Below are positions 37,442 through 45,899 of a DNA stretch of 53,976 nt, in pieces. A program made the translations under genes and the position numbers. Source of the stretch: Sphingomonas sp. Its GTDB lineage: Bacteria; Pseudomonadota; Alphaproteobacteria; Sphingomonadales; Sphingomonadaceae. Position 1 is the stretch's first letter, and each line of letters opens with the position of its first letter. The stretch spans positions 1-53,976 of the forward strand of contig NZ_JANXNX010000110.1 in assembly GCF_025353885.1 (NCBI RefSeq), in the 5' to 3' direction. Under the pieces are notes generated by a model that searched no databases, was not told the origin of the DNA, and was given only the letters and a program-made list of their open reading frames with translations.

Positions 37442-38031
37442 AACCGTTGGTCTATACACTTTGCGCGGCGGCGCTGGTTGCCACTAGTCCGGCAACAGCC
37501 AAATGGACGACGATGCCCGAAACGGTGCCAGTTGCCGTGGCAAAAAGCGAGATGACCGTTGTTGCGGGCCCTGGTTGGAACCAGAATTCCACGCGGCCTT
37601 TCCCGAAGGGTGAAACCTGGAGCATTGATGGACCTCTGTTGAACACGATCGACTTTTATGCCGGTATCGGAGCCGGAGAGAGCCTTGCCAAAGAGCGCGA
37701 CAAGAAACGCAAACCCCTGCCTAAATTTGCGGTGGATATGTTGCCGACCGATATTGCTCAGCTTTACGAGCAGACTGCGCGAATCATGCTCGGGACATCT
37801 GAGTTTTCAGTCGATTCGATCGAACCAACTACATTTCTCAACCGACCCGGTTTCAAATTCTCATATCATTACACCACACCTGACGAAGAACTGACCCGCA
37901 ACGGCGAAGCTCAGGGGGTGGTGACAGACAAAAAGCTCTATCTGATCGCCTTTAACGCGGCGGCGCTTTATTATTTCAAAACTGGTTTGCCGAGCGCGCA
38001 TCTCGTGATGGCGAGCGCTTCGCTTAAATAG
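37438..38031 (+). CDS. Exported protein of unknown function, third gene of M48 operon
   Basis: 197 residues. A signal peptide (MKPLVYTLCAAALVATSPATA) precedes a globular domain with MTVVAGPGWNQNSTRPFPKG, ETWSIDGPLLNTIDFYAGIG, a basic patch LAKERDKKRKPLPK and FLNRPGFKFSYHYTTPDEEL. No Cys pair or known motif is visible and I do not recognise a family. The start overlaps the stop of the protease gene (ATGA), so it is co-translated and may be a substrate, chaperone or inhibitor of it. Four bases separate its end from the converging small gene. Confidence 0.75.
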   Translation: MKPLVYTLCAAALVATSPATAKWTTMPETVPVAVAKSEMTVVAGPGWNQNSTRPFPKGETWSIDGPLLNTIDFYAGIGAGESLAKERDKKRKPLPKFAVDMLPTDIAQLYEQTARIMLGTSEFSVDSIEPTTFLNRPGFKFSYHYTTPDEELTRNGEAQGVVTDKKLYLIAFNAAALYYFKTGLPSAHLVMASASLK

Positions 38032-38034
38032 TTT

Positions 38035-38193
38035 TTACGCCACCATCTGCCCGCCACCATCCGGCATAGGCTGGTTTCCCGGCACCGGCATATCGATGTC
38101 ACCTGGCAAAGGGTTCACTTCGGCAGGCGGTACGGTTGGTTGTCCCGCGGGCGCCTGATCGGGTTCTTCATAGGGTGGGGGAACGCTGGCCAT
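38035..38193 (-). CDS. Small proline-rich protein (52 aa)
   Basis: The frame reads MASVPPPYEEPDQAPAGQPT, then VPPAEVNPLPGDIDMPVPGN, and ends QPMPDGGGQMVA. About a quarter of the residues are Pro, with an excess of acidic over basic ones, so it is probably disordered. An excellent ribosome site (AGGAGAAATGAC) precedes the ATG, which makes it likely to be real. It converges on the M48 operon and diverges from tRNA-Leu. The function is unknown. The open frame continues upstream through the antisense of the tRNA, which is not coding. Confidence 0.65.
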   Translation of the reverse strand: MASVPPPYEEPDQAPAGQPTVPPAEVNPLPGDIDMPVPGNQPMPDGGGQMVA

Positions 38194-38329
38194 GTCATTT
38201 CTCCTGATACCCGCACTCAACGCCTGACAACGAAAGAGGCTCCAGTTCCCGCACGTGCCGATGTATGGAGATTGGCTTGCTCTCCTGCCCCTTCCAACAT
38301 ATAGACGCGCGCCTTGTCGGTGTACCGTT

Positions 38330-38414
38330 GCGGGCGTGGCGGAATTGGTAGACGCGCTTGGTTTAGGTCCAAGTATCGTGAGATGTGGGGGTTCGAGTCC
38401 CTTCGCCCGCACCA
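38330..38414 (+). tRNA. tRNA-Leu (TAG)
   Basis: A class II tRNA of 85 bases. The acceptor arm GCGGGCG pairs with CGCCCGC. The D-arm contains GGAATTGGTAGACGC. The anticodon stem is CTTGG/CCAAG with loop TTTAGGT, giving anticodon TAG for CUA/CUG Leu codons. A variable arm (TATCGTGAGATGT) is present, the T-loop is GGTTCGAGTCC, and CCA is encoded. Confidence 0.97.
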
Positions 38415-38474
38415 GTTTTCCCAAGCCCAATCCAAGGCCGATACGCGCCAATTCTTTTTCGGATATTGACCAAC

Positions 38475-40079
38475 ATGCAGATTGCCGAGACGCTGAACGA
38501 AGGCCTGAAACGCGCCTTCATGCTGACCATTACCGCCAAGGATATCGACGCGCTGGTCGAGGCCGAAGTGACCAAGGTCGCGCCACAGATGAAGATGCCC
38601 GGGTTTCGCCCCGGCAAGGTGCCCGCGAACCTCGTCCGCAAAATGCACGGCCCCGCGCTTCAGCAGGAAGCCCTGAACACCGCCATCCAGAATGGTGTTT
38701 CAAAGCTTGTTGCCGACAACAATTTCCGCCCCGCGATGCAGCCTTCGGTGGCGCTTGCGGACGGCTACGAACCCGGAAAGGACGCCGCGATCACCGTCGA
38801 ACTGGAAATCCTGCCCGACGTGCCCGCACCGGTCATCGACGGTATCAAGCTGGAACGCCTGACCGTCGAAGTCGACGAGGCGCTGGTCGATGAGCAGATC
38901 GATCAGTTGCTGGGTCAGCAAAAATCATTCGAGGATGCCACCGAGGGTCATATTGCGGCGACCGGCGACCTGGTCGTCATGGACTATCTCGGCAAGGTCG
39001 AAGGCGAGCCGTTCGACGGCGGGAAGGGCGAGGGGATGTCGGTCGAGATCGGCACCGGTCGCCTGATTCCGGGGTTCGAGGACCAGCTCGTCGGCGTGAA
39101 GGCCGGTGACGAAAAGCAGATCAATGTCACCTTCCCCGAGGATTATAACGTCGATTACCTGAAGGGTAAGCCCGCGACATTCGACCTGAAGATCACCGAT
39201 GTCAGGGTTTCGAAAGCCGCGATTGCTGATGAGGATTTCGCCAAGTCGCTCGGCCTCGAGAGCCTGGAGCAACTGCGCGGGCTGTTGAAAGGACAGATCG
39301 AGCAGGAGCATAACGGCCTGACGCGGACCCACATGAAGCGCAAGCTGCTCGACAATCTGGCGGGCGCGCACGATTTCGCTGTTCCGCCGTCGATGGTCGA
39401 AGCCGAGTTCCAGCAGATCTGGTCACAGCTTGAACATGAAGCGTCCCATGAGGACGACAAGGAAGCCGCGCTTGCCGAGATGGAGGGCGACCGCGAGGAG
39501 TATCACAGCATTGCCGAGCGTCGCGTTCGACTGGGCTTGCTGCTATCCGAGATCGGACAGGCAAACGGAGTCGAAATCACGCAGGCCGAGATGAGCCGAC
39601 TGGTCGCGCAGGCCGCTCAGCAATACCCCAAAGAGCAGCGCGATCGCTTCATGCAATATGTCCAGCAGGAGCCGATGGCGGCTGCGCAGTTGCGTGCGCC
39701 GTTGTACGAGGACAAGGTCGTCGACCTGCTATTCGCCAAGGCCGAGATCACCGACCGGGTCGTTGCCCGCGCGGAACTGGAAGCTGAGATCGAAGCCGAG
39801 GACGGCGCGTCCGGCCATGTGCACGGACCCGACTGTGATCACGGACATGACGAAAAGCCAAAGGCCAAAAAGGCTGCTGCTCCGAAAAAGTCGAAGGCGC
39901 ACGCAGAGGCCGTTGCCGCTGAAGCTTCGCCTGAACCGGTAGCCGAAGAAGCACCGGTTCCCGCCAAGAAAGCGCCTGCCAAAAAAGCCCCGAAAGTTGA
40001 AGCCGCTGCCGAGGCTCCTGTTGCTGAAAAGGCAACTGCCAAGCCCAAGGCTGTTAAAAAGCCTGCCAGCAAGGCTTAA
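38475..40079 (+). CDS. tig: Trigger factor with extended C-terminal tail
   Basis: 534 residues, about 90 more than usual. The ribosome-binding domain has MPGFRPGKVPANLVRKMHG (the FRxGK signature), the FKBP-like prolyl isomerase domain covers about 150-240 (GDLVVMDYLGKVEGEPFDGG), and the helical chaperone domain runs to about 440. A tail then begins with GHVHGPDCDHGHDEKPK, a His/Cys-rich patch, followed by repeated Lys/Ala/Pro/Glu blocks (KKAPAKKAPKVEAAAEAPVA). Trigger factor binds nascent chains at the ribosome exit. ATG 38475 is the family start; the open frame upstream covers the tRNA-Leu. Confidence 0.95.
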   Translation: MQIAETLNEGLKRAFMLTITAKDIDALVEAEVTKVAPQMKMPGFRPGKVPANLVRKMHGPALQQEALNTAIQNGVSKLVADNNFRPAMQPSVALADGYEPGKDAAITVELEILPDVPAPVIDGIKLERLTVEVDEALVDEQIDQLLGQQKSFEDATEGHIAATGDLVVMDYLGKVEGEPFDGGKGEGMSVEIGTGRLIPGFEDQLVGVKAGDEKQINVTFPEDYNVDYLKGKPATFDLKITDVRVSKAAIADEDFAKSLGLESLEQLRGLLKGQIEQEHNGLTRTHMKRKLLDNLAGAHDFAVPPSMVEAEFQQIWSQLEHEASHEDDKEAALAEMEGDREEYHSIAERRVRLGLLLSEIGQANGVEITQAEMSRLVAQAAQQYPKEQRDRFMQYVQQEPMAAAQLRAPLYEDKVVDLLFAKAEITDRVVARAELEAEIEAEDGASGHVHGPDCDHGHDEKPKAKKAAAPKKSKAHAEAVAAEASPEPVAEEAPVPAKKAPAKKAPKVEAAAEAPVAEKATAKPKAVKKPASKA

Positions 40080-40097
40080 GCTCCAGGGCGTCATACC

Positions 40098-40159
40098 GGA
40101 CCTTGTCGAAGCACGGTTCTTCTCCCACAAGCGGAGGGGACCGGGCTTCGACGAAGTCC
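40098..40159. repeat. Long imperfect palindrome after tig (dispersed-repeat or terminator type)
   Basis: GGACCTTGTCGAAGC at 40098-40112 pairs with GCTTCGACGAAGTCC at 40145-40159 with one mismatch and one G-T pair. The core CTTGTCGAAGCACGGTTCTT resembles a dispersed intergenic repeat that I recall as common in sphingomonads. It lies between tig and the glycosyltransferase gene and may also act as a transcript-end hairpin. Confidence 0.5.
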
Positions 40160-40181
40160 TGCGGTCACCGGGGGGTTAGCA

Positions 40182-41117
40182 ATGGCGCATTCGCCACAAG
40201 TCCGCATTGCCGTCCTGCTGCCGTGTTTCAACGAGGAAGCCGCCATTGCGCAGACGGTGGCGGGATTTACAGCGGCCTTGCCGGCCGCAATAATCTATGT
40301 TTTCGATAATAATTCGACCGATCGAACCTGCGAGATTGCGCGGGAGGCGGGCGCGATCGTCCGCACCGAACGCATGCAGGGCAAAGGCAATGTGGTGCGC
40401 CGGATGTTTGCCGATGTGGAGGCGGACATTTATGTCATGGCCGACGGCGATGCGACGTACGAATCAGCCGCAGCCCCGGCGATGGTGGCGCGCATGCTGG
40501 ACGAGCAACTCGACATGATAGTGGGCGCGCGAAGGTCGGAGATCGACGAAGCCTATCGGCGCGGGCATCGCCTGGGCAACGCGATGCTGACCACCACGCT
40601 CGCACTCTCCTTCGGTCGCAGCTTCAGCGACATATTGAGCGGTTATCGGGTGTTTTCTCGACGCTTTGTAAAAAGTTTTCCGGTGCTGTCGGCGGGCTTC
40701 GAGATCGAAACCGAAATCAGCGTCCATGCACTCGAACTGAGGATGCCCGTTGCCGAAATCGTCACCGCCTATGCGGCGCGGCCCGTTGGGTCGGTGTCCA
40801 AACTCAACACTTATGCCGACGGTTGGCGCATTCTGAAGACCATCGCGATGCTATTCCGCTTTGAACGGCCGCTACTCTTTTTCGGGAGTGTCGCGGGCCT
40901 GTTCGCCTTGGTTGCGATAGTGCTCGCGATCCCGCTCGTGATCACATTTGCAAATACGGGCCTGGTGCCGCGCTTCCCGACTGCCATACTGGTGACCGGC
41001 CTGATGATCCTGTCCGCGCTCAACGGGTTTTGCGGGCTTATCCTCGACACCGTTGTTCGTGGGCGTCGGGAAGTTCGCAGGCTCGCTTATCTCGCGCACC
41101 CCGCGCCGGGGGGTTGA
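40182..41117 (+). CDS. Family 2 glycosyltransferase with C-terminal membrane segments
   Basis: 311 residues. The GT-A domain starts IAVLLPCFNEEAAIAQTVAG, with YVFDNNSTDRTCEIAREAGA and the metal-binding DGDATYE in YVMADGDATYESAA. Two membrane segments follow (LLFFGSVAGLFALVAIVLAIP and FPTAILVTGLMILSALNGF). The layout is like GtrB or dolichyl/undecaprenyl-phosphate sugar synthases, which load a sugar on a lipid carrier at the inner membrane. The sugar and pathway are unknown. It stands between tig and clpP, not in an obvious polysaccharide cluster. Confidence 0.87.
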   Translation: MAHSPQVRIAVLLPCFNEEAAIAQTVAGFTAALPAAIIYVFDNNSTDRTCEIAREAGAIVRTERMQGKGNVVRRMFADVEADIYVMADGDATYESAAAPAMVARMLDEQLDMIVGARRSEIDEAYRRGHRLGNAMLTTTLALSFGRSFSDILSGYRVFSRRFVKSFPVLSAGFEIETEISVHALELRMPVAEIVTAYAARPVGSVSKLNTYADGWRILKTIAMLFRFERPLLFFGSVAGLFALVAIVLAIPLVITFANTGLVPRFPTAILVTGLMILSALNGFCGLILDTVVRGRREVRRLAYLAHPAPGG

Positions 41118-41174
41118 ACCTTTCGCTCCGACCGCCGAAATAGGCTTTGGCAAAAGGATAGGAAGATTACCCGC

Positions 41175-41807
41175 ATGAGCACGCCCGACCACGCCGACAT
41201 CATCGGCGGCCTCGTTCCCATCGTGATCGAGCAATCGACCCGCGGCGAGCGCAGCTTCGACATTTACTCGCGTCTGTTGCGTGAACGCATCATCTTCGTC
41301 ACCGGTGGCGTCGAGGATCACATGGCAACCGTCATCACCGCACAGCTGCTTTTTCTTGAGTCGGAAAATCCCAAGAAAGACATCTTCATGTACATCAACT
41401 CGCCGGGCGGCGTCGTCACGGCGGGCCTCGCGATCCATGATACGATGCAATATATTCGTCCCAAGGTCGGCACGGTCTGTATCGGGCAGTGCGCTTCGAT
41501 GGGTTCGTTCCTGCTTGCCGCGGGAGAGCCCGGCATGCGTGTCGCGCTGACCAACAGCCGCATCATGATCCACCAGCCTTCGGGTGGCGCGCAGGGCATG
41601 GCCTCGGATATCGAGATCCAGGCCAAGGAAATCCTGCGGATGCGTCACCGGCTGAACACGCTGTATGCGAAATACACCGGCAAGCAGCTAGAAGAGATCG
41701 AAAAGGCGATGGACCGTGATAATTTCCTTGAAGCCGACGAGGCGAAGGCGTTTGGCCTGATCGACGAGGTTTTCGAAAAGCGCCCGACCGTCGCTGAGGA
41801 CGCCTGA
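41175..41807 (+). CDS. clpP: ATP-dependent Clp protease proteolytic subunit
   Basis: 210 residues. The Ser-His-Asp triad is visible: Ser108 in [14 protein letters not shown], His133 in [13 protein letters not shown] and Asp182 in [12 protein letters not shown]. The N-terminal hairpin and [20 protein letters not shown] are typical. It forms the two-ring degradation chamber fed by ClpX. The next gene but for a 128-base gap is clpX; tig-clpP-clpX is a common bacterial order, here with the glycosyltransferase inserted. Confidence 0.97.
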   Translation: MSTPDHADIIGGLVPIVIEQSTRGERSFDIYSRLLRERIIFVTGGVEDHMATVITAQLLFLESENPKKDIFMYINSPGGVVTAGLAIHDTMQYIRPKVGTVCIGQCASMGSFLLAAGEPGMRVALTNSRIMIHQPSGGAQGMASDIEIQAKEILRMRHRLNTLYAKYTGKQLEEIEKAMDRDNFLEADEAKAFGLIDEVFEKRPTVAEDA

Positions 41808-41814
41808 TCCAATG

Positions 41815-41840
41815 CCCCTCTCGCGCTTTGGGGTGAGGGG
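41815..41840 (+). terminator. Hairpin after clpP
   Basis: CCCCTC (41815-41820) pairs with GAGGGG (41835-41840), seven bases after the clpP stop, with a 14-base loop. There is no U-run. It may be a weak terminator or an mRNA-stability element between clpP and clpX. Confidence 0.35.
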
Positions 41841-41935
41841 GTCATGACATATTCAGCATTGCCCGTTAGGATTGTGACGGTAACATGCACCCGAAGCCAA
41901 ATGGGTTCCCCCAATGGTTTCAAAGGAAGGTTTGA

Positions 41936-43204
41936 ATGACGAAGCTCAGCGGCAGCGACTCCAAGAGCACGCTTTATTGCTCATTCTGCGGCAAGTCGCA
42001 GCACGAGGTCAGGAAACTGATCGCAGGTCCGACGGTATTCATCTGCGACGAGTGCGTCGACCTGTGCAACGACATTATCCGCGAAGAAACCAAGTCCGCT
42101 CTGGTTAGCAAAAAGGACGGGGGCGTGCCGACGCCGCAGGAAATCTGCGATGTTCTCGACGATTATGTAATCGGCCAGAAAAAGGCCAAGCGCGTGCTGT
42201 CGGTGGCTGTCCACAACCATTACAAGCGGCTCAATCACGGCGCCAAGGGTGCCGATGTCGAGCTTGCCAAGTCTAATATCCTGCTGGTCGGGCCGACGGG
42301 GTGCGGCAAAACGCTGCTGGCCCAGACGCTTGCCCGCATCCTCGACGTGCCGTTCACAATGGCGGATGCGACGACCCTGACCGAGGCCGGTTATGTTGGC
42401 GAGGATGTCGAAAACATCATCCTGAAGCTGTTGCAGGCATCCGATTACAATGTCGAGCGTGCCCAGCGCGGCATCGTCTATATCGACGAGATCGACAAGA
42501 TTTCGCGCAAGGCGGAAAACCCGTCGATCACACGCGACGTGAGTGGCGAGGGCGTCCAGCAGGCGCTGCTGAAACTAATGGAAGGCACGACGGCTTCGGT
42601 GCCCCCACAGGGCGGCCGCAAACATCCGCAGCAGGAGTTCCTGCAGGTCGACACGACCAACATCCTGTTTATTTGCGGTGGCGCGTTCTCGGGACTGGAA
42701 AAGATCATCGGCGATCGTTTGCAGGGCAAGTCGATCGGCTTCGGCGCGCATGTCGCCGGGCCGGACGAACGCCGGGTGGGACAGACATTGCAGAGCTGCG
42801 AACCGGAAGATTTGCTGAAGTTCGGGTTGATCCCGGAATTCGTCGGTCGCCTGCCGGTCATCGCGACGCTGGAGGATCTTGACACCGACGCGCTGATCAA
42901 GATTTTGACCGAGCCGAAAAATGCCCTCGTCAAACAGTATAAAAAGCTGTTCGAGATGGAGGACGTCGACCTCGGCTTTACCGACGATGCACTGGTGGCG
43001 ATTGCCAAGAAGGGCATCGAACGGAAAACTGGCGCGCGCGGGTTGCGGTCAATTCTGGAGAGCATCCTGCTCGACACGATGTTCGATCTGCCGAGCATGG
43101 ACGGTGTCGATGAGGTGATGATCGACAAGGACGTGGTTGCTGGCACCAAGGAACCGGTGCGGGTCTATTCGGCCAAGAAAGAGGGCGCGGGCGAGGCGGC
43201 TTAG
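41936..43204 (+). CDS. clpX: Clp protease ATP-binding subunit ClpX
   Basis: 422 residues. The N-terminal zinc domain has Cys15, 18, 37 and 40 ([13 protein letters not shown] ... [10 protein letters not shown]). The AAA+ domain has Walker A at 119-126 (GPTGCGKT), Walker B in [13 protein letters not shown], and [16 protein letters not shown] with the pore-loop motif; the IGF loop that docks on ClpP is in KSIGFGAHV. It unfolds substrates, including cell-cycle regulators in alphaproteobacteria, and feeds them to ClpP. ATG 41936 has AAGGAAGG ahead. Confidence 0.98.
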   Translation: MTKLSGSDSKSTLYCSFCGKSQHEVRKLIAGPTVFICDECVDLCNDIIREETKSALVSKKDGGVPTPQEICDVLDDYVIGQKKAKRVLSVAVHNHYKRLNHGAKGADVELAKSNILLVGPTGCGKTLLAQTLARILDVPFTMADATTLTEAGYVGEDVENIILKLLQASDYNVERAQRGIVYIDEIDKISRKAENPSITRDVSGEGVQQALLKLMEGTTASVPPQGGRKHPQQEFLQVDTTNILFICGGAFSGLEKIIGDRLQGKSIGFGAHVAGPDERRVGQTLQSCEPEDLLKFGLIPEFVGRLPVIATLEDLDTDALIKILTEPKNALVKQYKKLFEMEDVDLGFTDDALVAIAKKGIERKTGARGLRSILESILLDTMFDLPSMDGVDEVMIDKDVVAGTKEPVRVYSAKKEGAGEAA

Positions 43205-43293
43205 GCCGTCTGCCGACCGTACTTCGCGTTAAGATCGCTGATGAGAACTTTAGCAATGTAGGTTATTTGCGCGGGGCTCTTGGGCCATATTGA

Positions 43294-43413
43294 ATTCTTG
43301 GTACGCGCAAGGTTAGACAGCCGATCGACCAGGAATGGCACGCCGCGATCGGCGCGACGCTTGCCGACGAATGGCTGAGCGACGAAGACGAAGAAGGGTA
43401 TCGCGTTCTTTGA
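43294..43413 (+). pseudogene. Antitoxin remnant upstream of PemK/MazF-like toxin
   Basis: The frame ends VRQPIDQEWHAAIGATLADE, then WLSDEDEEGYRVL and a stop at 43411-43413. This looks like the acidic C-terminal tail of small antitoxins that precede MazF/PemK toxins. The frame has no usable start codon; a stop lies at 43291. The N-terminal half is missing or out of frame. Confidence 0.5.
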
Positions 43414-43734
43414 ACTTGGCGATATTGTCGTCGTTCCATTTCCATTCACCGATTCCGCCACACAGAAAGTTCGCCCTGTGCTCGTCGTTTCGCGCATAGG
43501 TGTTGATTCGGTAACCGGACAAATCATTTGCGCGATGGTGACCGGGGCAAAGAAATCGACTTGGCTACTCGACACGCCTATCATCAGATGGAGGCATCGG
43601 GACTAACGATCCCCTCGGTCGTCCGCATGAAATTGTTCACCATTGATGTTAAACTTGTCGTCCGAAAGGCTGGCTCTCTCGACGATCACGCCATGGGTGA
43701 AGTCACTAACGCGATGGGCCGCCTTCTTATCTAA
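43406..43734 (+). pseudogene. PemK/MazF-like toxin, frameshifted
   Basis: One frame gives ELGDIVVVPFPFTDSATQKV followed by RPVLVVSRIGVDSVTGQIIC and AMVTGAKKSTWLLDTPII, the N-terminal two thirds of a PemK/MazF-type mRNA interferase. The rest (MEASGLTIPSVVRMKLFTID, then VKLVVRKAGSLDDHAMGE and VTNAMGRLLI) lies in another frame. The switch is at about 43581-43592 and fits loss of one base. The first frame also lacks a start codon. It is a dead toxin gene, overlapping the end of amn by eight bases on the other strand. Confidence 0.7.
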
Positions 43735-45169
43735 AAGGCGGCTCGTTGAACGCGCGCAGTTTTCGTGAGTGTAGTTTCGCCCCCTCCCGCCGCAGTTCGT
43801 TGCAAGCCTCAATCCCAATCCGCATATGTTCGTTGATCGCCCGTTCGTAAAATCGGTTCGCCTGGCCCGGAAGTTTCAGTTCGCCGTGCAAAGGCTTGTC
43901 AGACACGCACAATAGCGTGCCGTAGGGGACGCGGAAACGATAGCCTTGGGCAGCAATCGTGGCCGATTCCATGTCGATGCCAACAGCGCGCGACTGCGAA
44001 AACCGCAAGGCGCTTTTGGAATACATCAATTCCCAGTTGCGGTCGTCGGTCGTGACAATCGTGCCGGTGCGGAGGCGGCGCTTCAACACTTCTCCGCTTT
44101 CGCCGGAGACAATTTCAGCGGCGCGCGCGAGGGCTTGCTGGACTTCGGCAATCGCGGGCACGGGAATTTCGGGGGGCAGGACCTCGTCCAGCACATGATC
44201 GTCGCGCAGATAGGCGTGGGCGAGGACATAGTCGCCGATCCGCTGGCTGGGCCGCAGGCCGCCACAATGCCCGATCATCAGCCACGCTTCGGGCCGCATC
44301 ACCGCCATATGGTCGGTAATGGTCTTTGCATTGGAGGGGCCGACGCCGATGTTGACCAGCGTAATGCCGCTGCGATCGGGCGCACAAAGGTGCCATGCGG
44401 GCATCTGGTGGCGACGCCACGCGCTGTCGGTGATGGCCACTTCCGGGTTGGGCGTGCCGCGGGTGACGATCACGCCGCCTGCTCCCGACAGATGGGTATA
44501 GGGGGCGTCGCCTTTTAATTGTTCGACCGCCCAGCGTGCGAATTCGTCGACATAGCGATGGTAGTTCGTGAACAGGACGTAGCGCTGGACATCCTCTGGC
44601 GGCGTGCCGGTATAGTGACGCAGGCGAGCAAGCGAGAAATCGGTGCGGAGGCCATCGAACAGCGCCAATGGCCGCGCGCCCTCAACTCCCGCATCGAAAA
44701 TTCCGTCGGCGATTTCATCGCCGATGTGCGCTAGTTCGGTCGTCGGGAACCAGCGTGCGAGGTCGATTGCGCTGACCTGGTCGAGATCGATTTCGCCATC
44801 GAGCACATAGGGAAAGGGGATTTCCTGGCGGCCGGGACCGACTTCGACGGTGACATCATAATCGGCGATCAGCAGGTCGAGTTGTTCGGTAAGGTAATCC
44901 GCAAACAGGCGGGGGCGCGTGACGCTGGTCGCGTAATAGCCGTGCTCGGTCAGTCGGCCGAAGGATCGCGCGGGGATCTCGGCGTTACTTTCGCCCGCAT
45001 AATGCAATCTGATTTCGGGATAGGCAAAACTGCCGTCGGTGCGCGATGCGGGGTCGGGGCGCGTGCCGTTTAACACATAGGTCCGGATAGCGGCATGGAG
45101 GCGGGCGGTGGCGGCATTGAATAGATGATCGAGCTGATCGACCAGCACGCGTCCTGATTGGGCTGTCAT
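43727..45169 (-). CDS. amn: AMP nucleosidase
   Basis: 480 residues, normal for the family. An N-terminal AMP nucleosidase domain (about 1-170) precedes a nucleoside-phosphorylase-like catalytic domain with ITLVNIGVGPSNAKTITDHM, EAWLMIGHCGGLRPSQRIGD, YVLAHAYLRDDHVLDEVLPP and AVGIDMESATIAAQGYRFRV. It splits AMP into adenine and ribose 5-phosphate, part of purine salvage and energy-charge control. It converges on the dead toxin gene; upstream, 75 bases separate it from the peroxiredoxin gene on the same strand. Confidence 0.95.
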   Translation of the reverse strand: MTAQSGRVLVDQLDHLFNAATARLHAAIRTYVLNGTRPDPASRTDGSFAYPEIRLHYAGESNAEIPARSFGRLTEHGYYATSVTRPRLFADYLTEQLDLLIADYDVTVEVGPGRQEIPFPYVLDGEIDLDQVSAIDLARWFPTTELAHIGDEIADGIFDAGVEGARPLALFDGLRTDFSLARLRHYTGTPPEDVQRYVLFTNYHRYVDEFARWAVEQLKGDAPYTHLSGAGGVIVTRGTPNPEVAITDSAWRRHQMPAWHLCAPDRSGITLVNIGVGPSNAKTITDHMAVMRPEAWLMIGHCGGLRPSQRIGDYVLAHAYLRDDHVLDEVLPPEIPVPAIAEVQQALARAAEIVSGESGEVLKRRLRTGTIVTTDDRNWELMYSKSALRFSQSRAVGIDMESATIAAQGYRFRVPYGTLLCVSDKPLHGELKLPGQANRFYERAINEHMRIGIEACNELRREGAKLHSRKLRAFNEPPFR

Positions 45170-45244
45170 GGCCGATCGTTACGCGGGGAATGTGAACGGA
45201 GCAAGACGCCCTCCCTCCGCATTCCGGAGGAAGGGCAGCCGGTA

Positions 45245-45727
45245 TCAGACCTGTTCGAGCAGGTAATCCGCTGCACTGACGCGAAATTCACCGCCGGCTT
45301 CGATGTTGAGCTGTTCGACGACGCCATCGTTGACCAGCATCGAGAACCGCTGGCCGCGCGAACCCATGCCGAACTTGCTGCCGTCAAAATCAAGCCCCAG
45401 CGACTTCACAAAGTCGCCGTTGCCGTCCGCCAGCATCGTGACCTTGCCATCGACGCCCTGAGCCTTGCCCCATGCGCTCATCACAAAGGCATCGTTGACC
45501 GCGGTGCAGGCAATCTCGTCGATACCCTTGGCCATCAAATCGCTGGCCTTTTCGACAAAGCCCGGGAGATGCTTGGCTGAGCAGGTCGGCGTGAACGCTC
45601 CCGGCACCGAAAACAGCGCGACCTTGCGGCCTGCGAAATACGTGTCGGTCGAGACGGGCTCGGGTCCAGTTTCCGACACCTTGATCAGGTTGCCCGAGGG
45701 AATTTTGTCGCCGATCGAAATTGTCAT
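45245..45727 (-). CDS. Peroxiredoxin (Prx5 / redoxin type)
   Basis: 160 residues. The peroxidatic Cys49 lies in SVPGAFTPTCSAKHLPGF, which matches the Prx5 signature PGAFTPxCS; further family features are EIACTAVNDAFVMSAWG, DGNGDFVKSLGL and GSRGQRFSMLVNDGVVEQLN. No second conserved Cys is evident, so reduction is probably by glutathione/glutaredoxin. It removes peroxides in the cytoplasm. GGAGAG precedes ATG 45727; the longer open frame is rejected. The gene diverges from ahcY across the region with a palindromic operator. Confidence 0.93.
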   Translation of the reverse strand: MTISIGDKIPSGNLIKVSETGPEPVSTDTYFAGRKVALFSVPGAFTPTCSAKHLPGFVEKASDLMAKGIDEIACTAVNDAFVMSAWGKAQGVDGKVTMLADGNGDFVKSLGLDFDGSKFGMGSRGQRFSMLVNDGVVEQLNIEAGGEFRVSAADYLLEQV

Positions 45728-45817
45728 GAACGCTCTCCAATTATGTCGACGTCCATGTCGGCGCTCGCCTGCGACATGGCAAGGTGCATTGACCATTTCG
45801 GGCGCGCCCTAATGCAC

Positions 45818-45837
45818 ATATAAAGACATCTTTATAT
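45818..45837. promoter_or_regulatory. Perfect palindrome ahead of ahcY, SahR-like operator
   Basis: ATATAAAGA-CA-TCTTTATAT is a perfect 9-bp inverted repeat with a two-base centre, 62 bases ahead of the ahcY start in a GC-rich setting. From memory, ArsR-type SahR regulators that control ahcY and methionine-cycle genes use a similar AT-rich palindrome; the regulator itself is not in the window. Confidence 0.6.
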
Positions 45838-45899
45838 TTGCTTTCGGTGTTTGCCGCGGGTAGGGGCGGCGCATCCAGTCCTTTCCCCGGAGACACCCT

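Noticed and set aside
38217-38648. Minus-strand frames over the tRNA-Leu
   Set aside because: They are antisense to tRNA-Leu and the start of tig, with no ribosome site.
43201-43584. Minus-strand frame of 127 codons ending at the clpX stop
   Set aside because: It is opposite the antitoxin/toxin remnants, which have family-like sequence. Its last 30 residues look protein-like, but I could not link them to a family.
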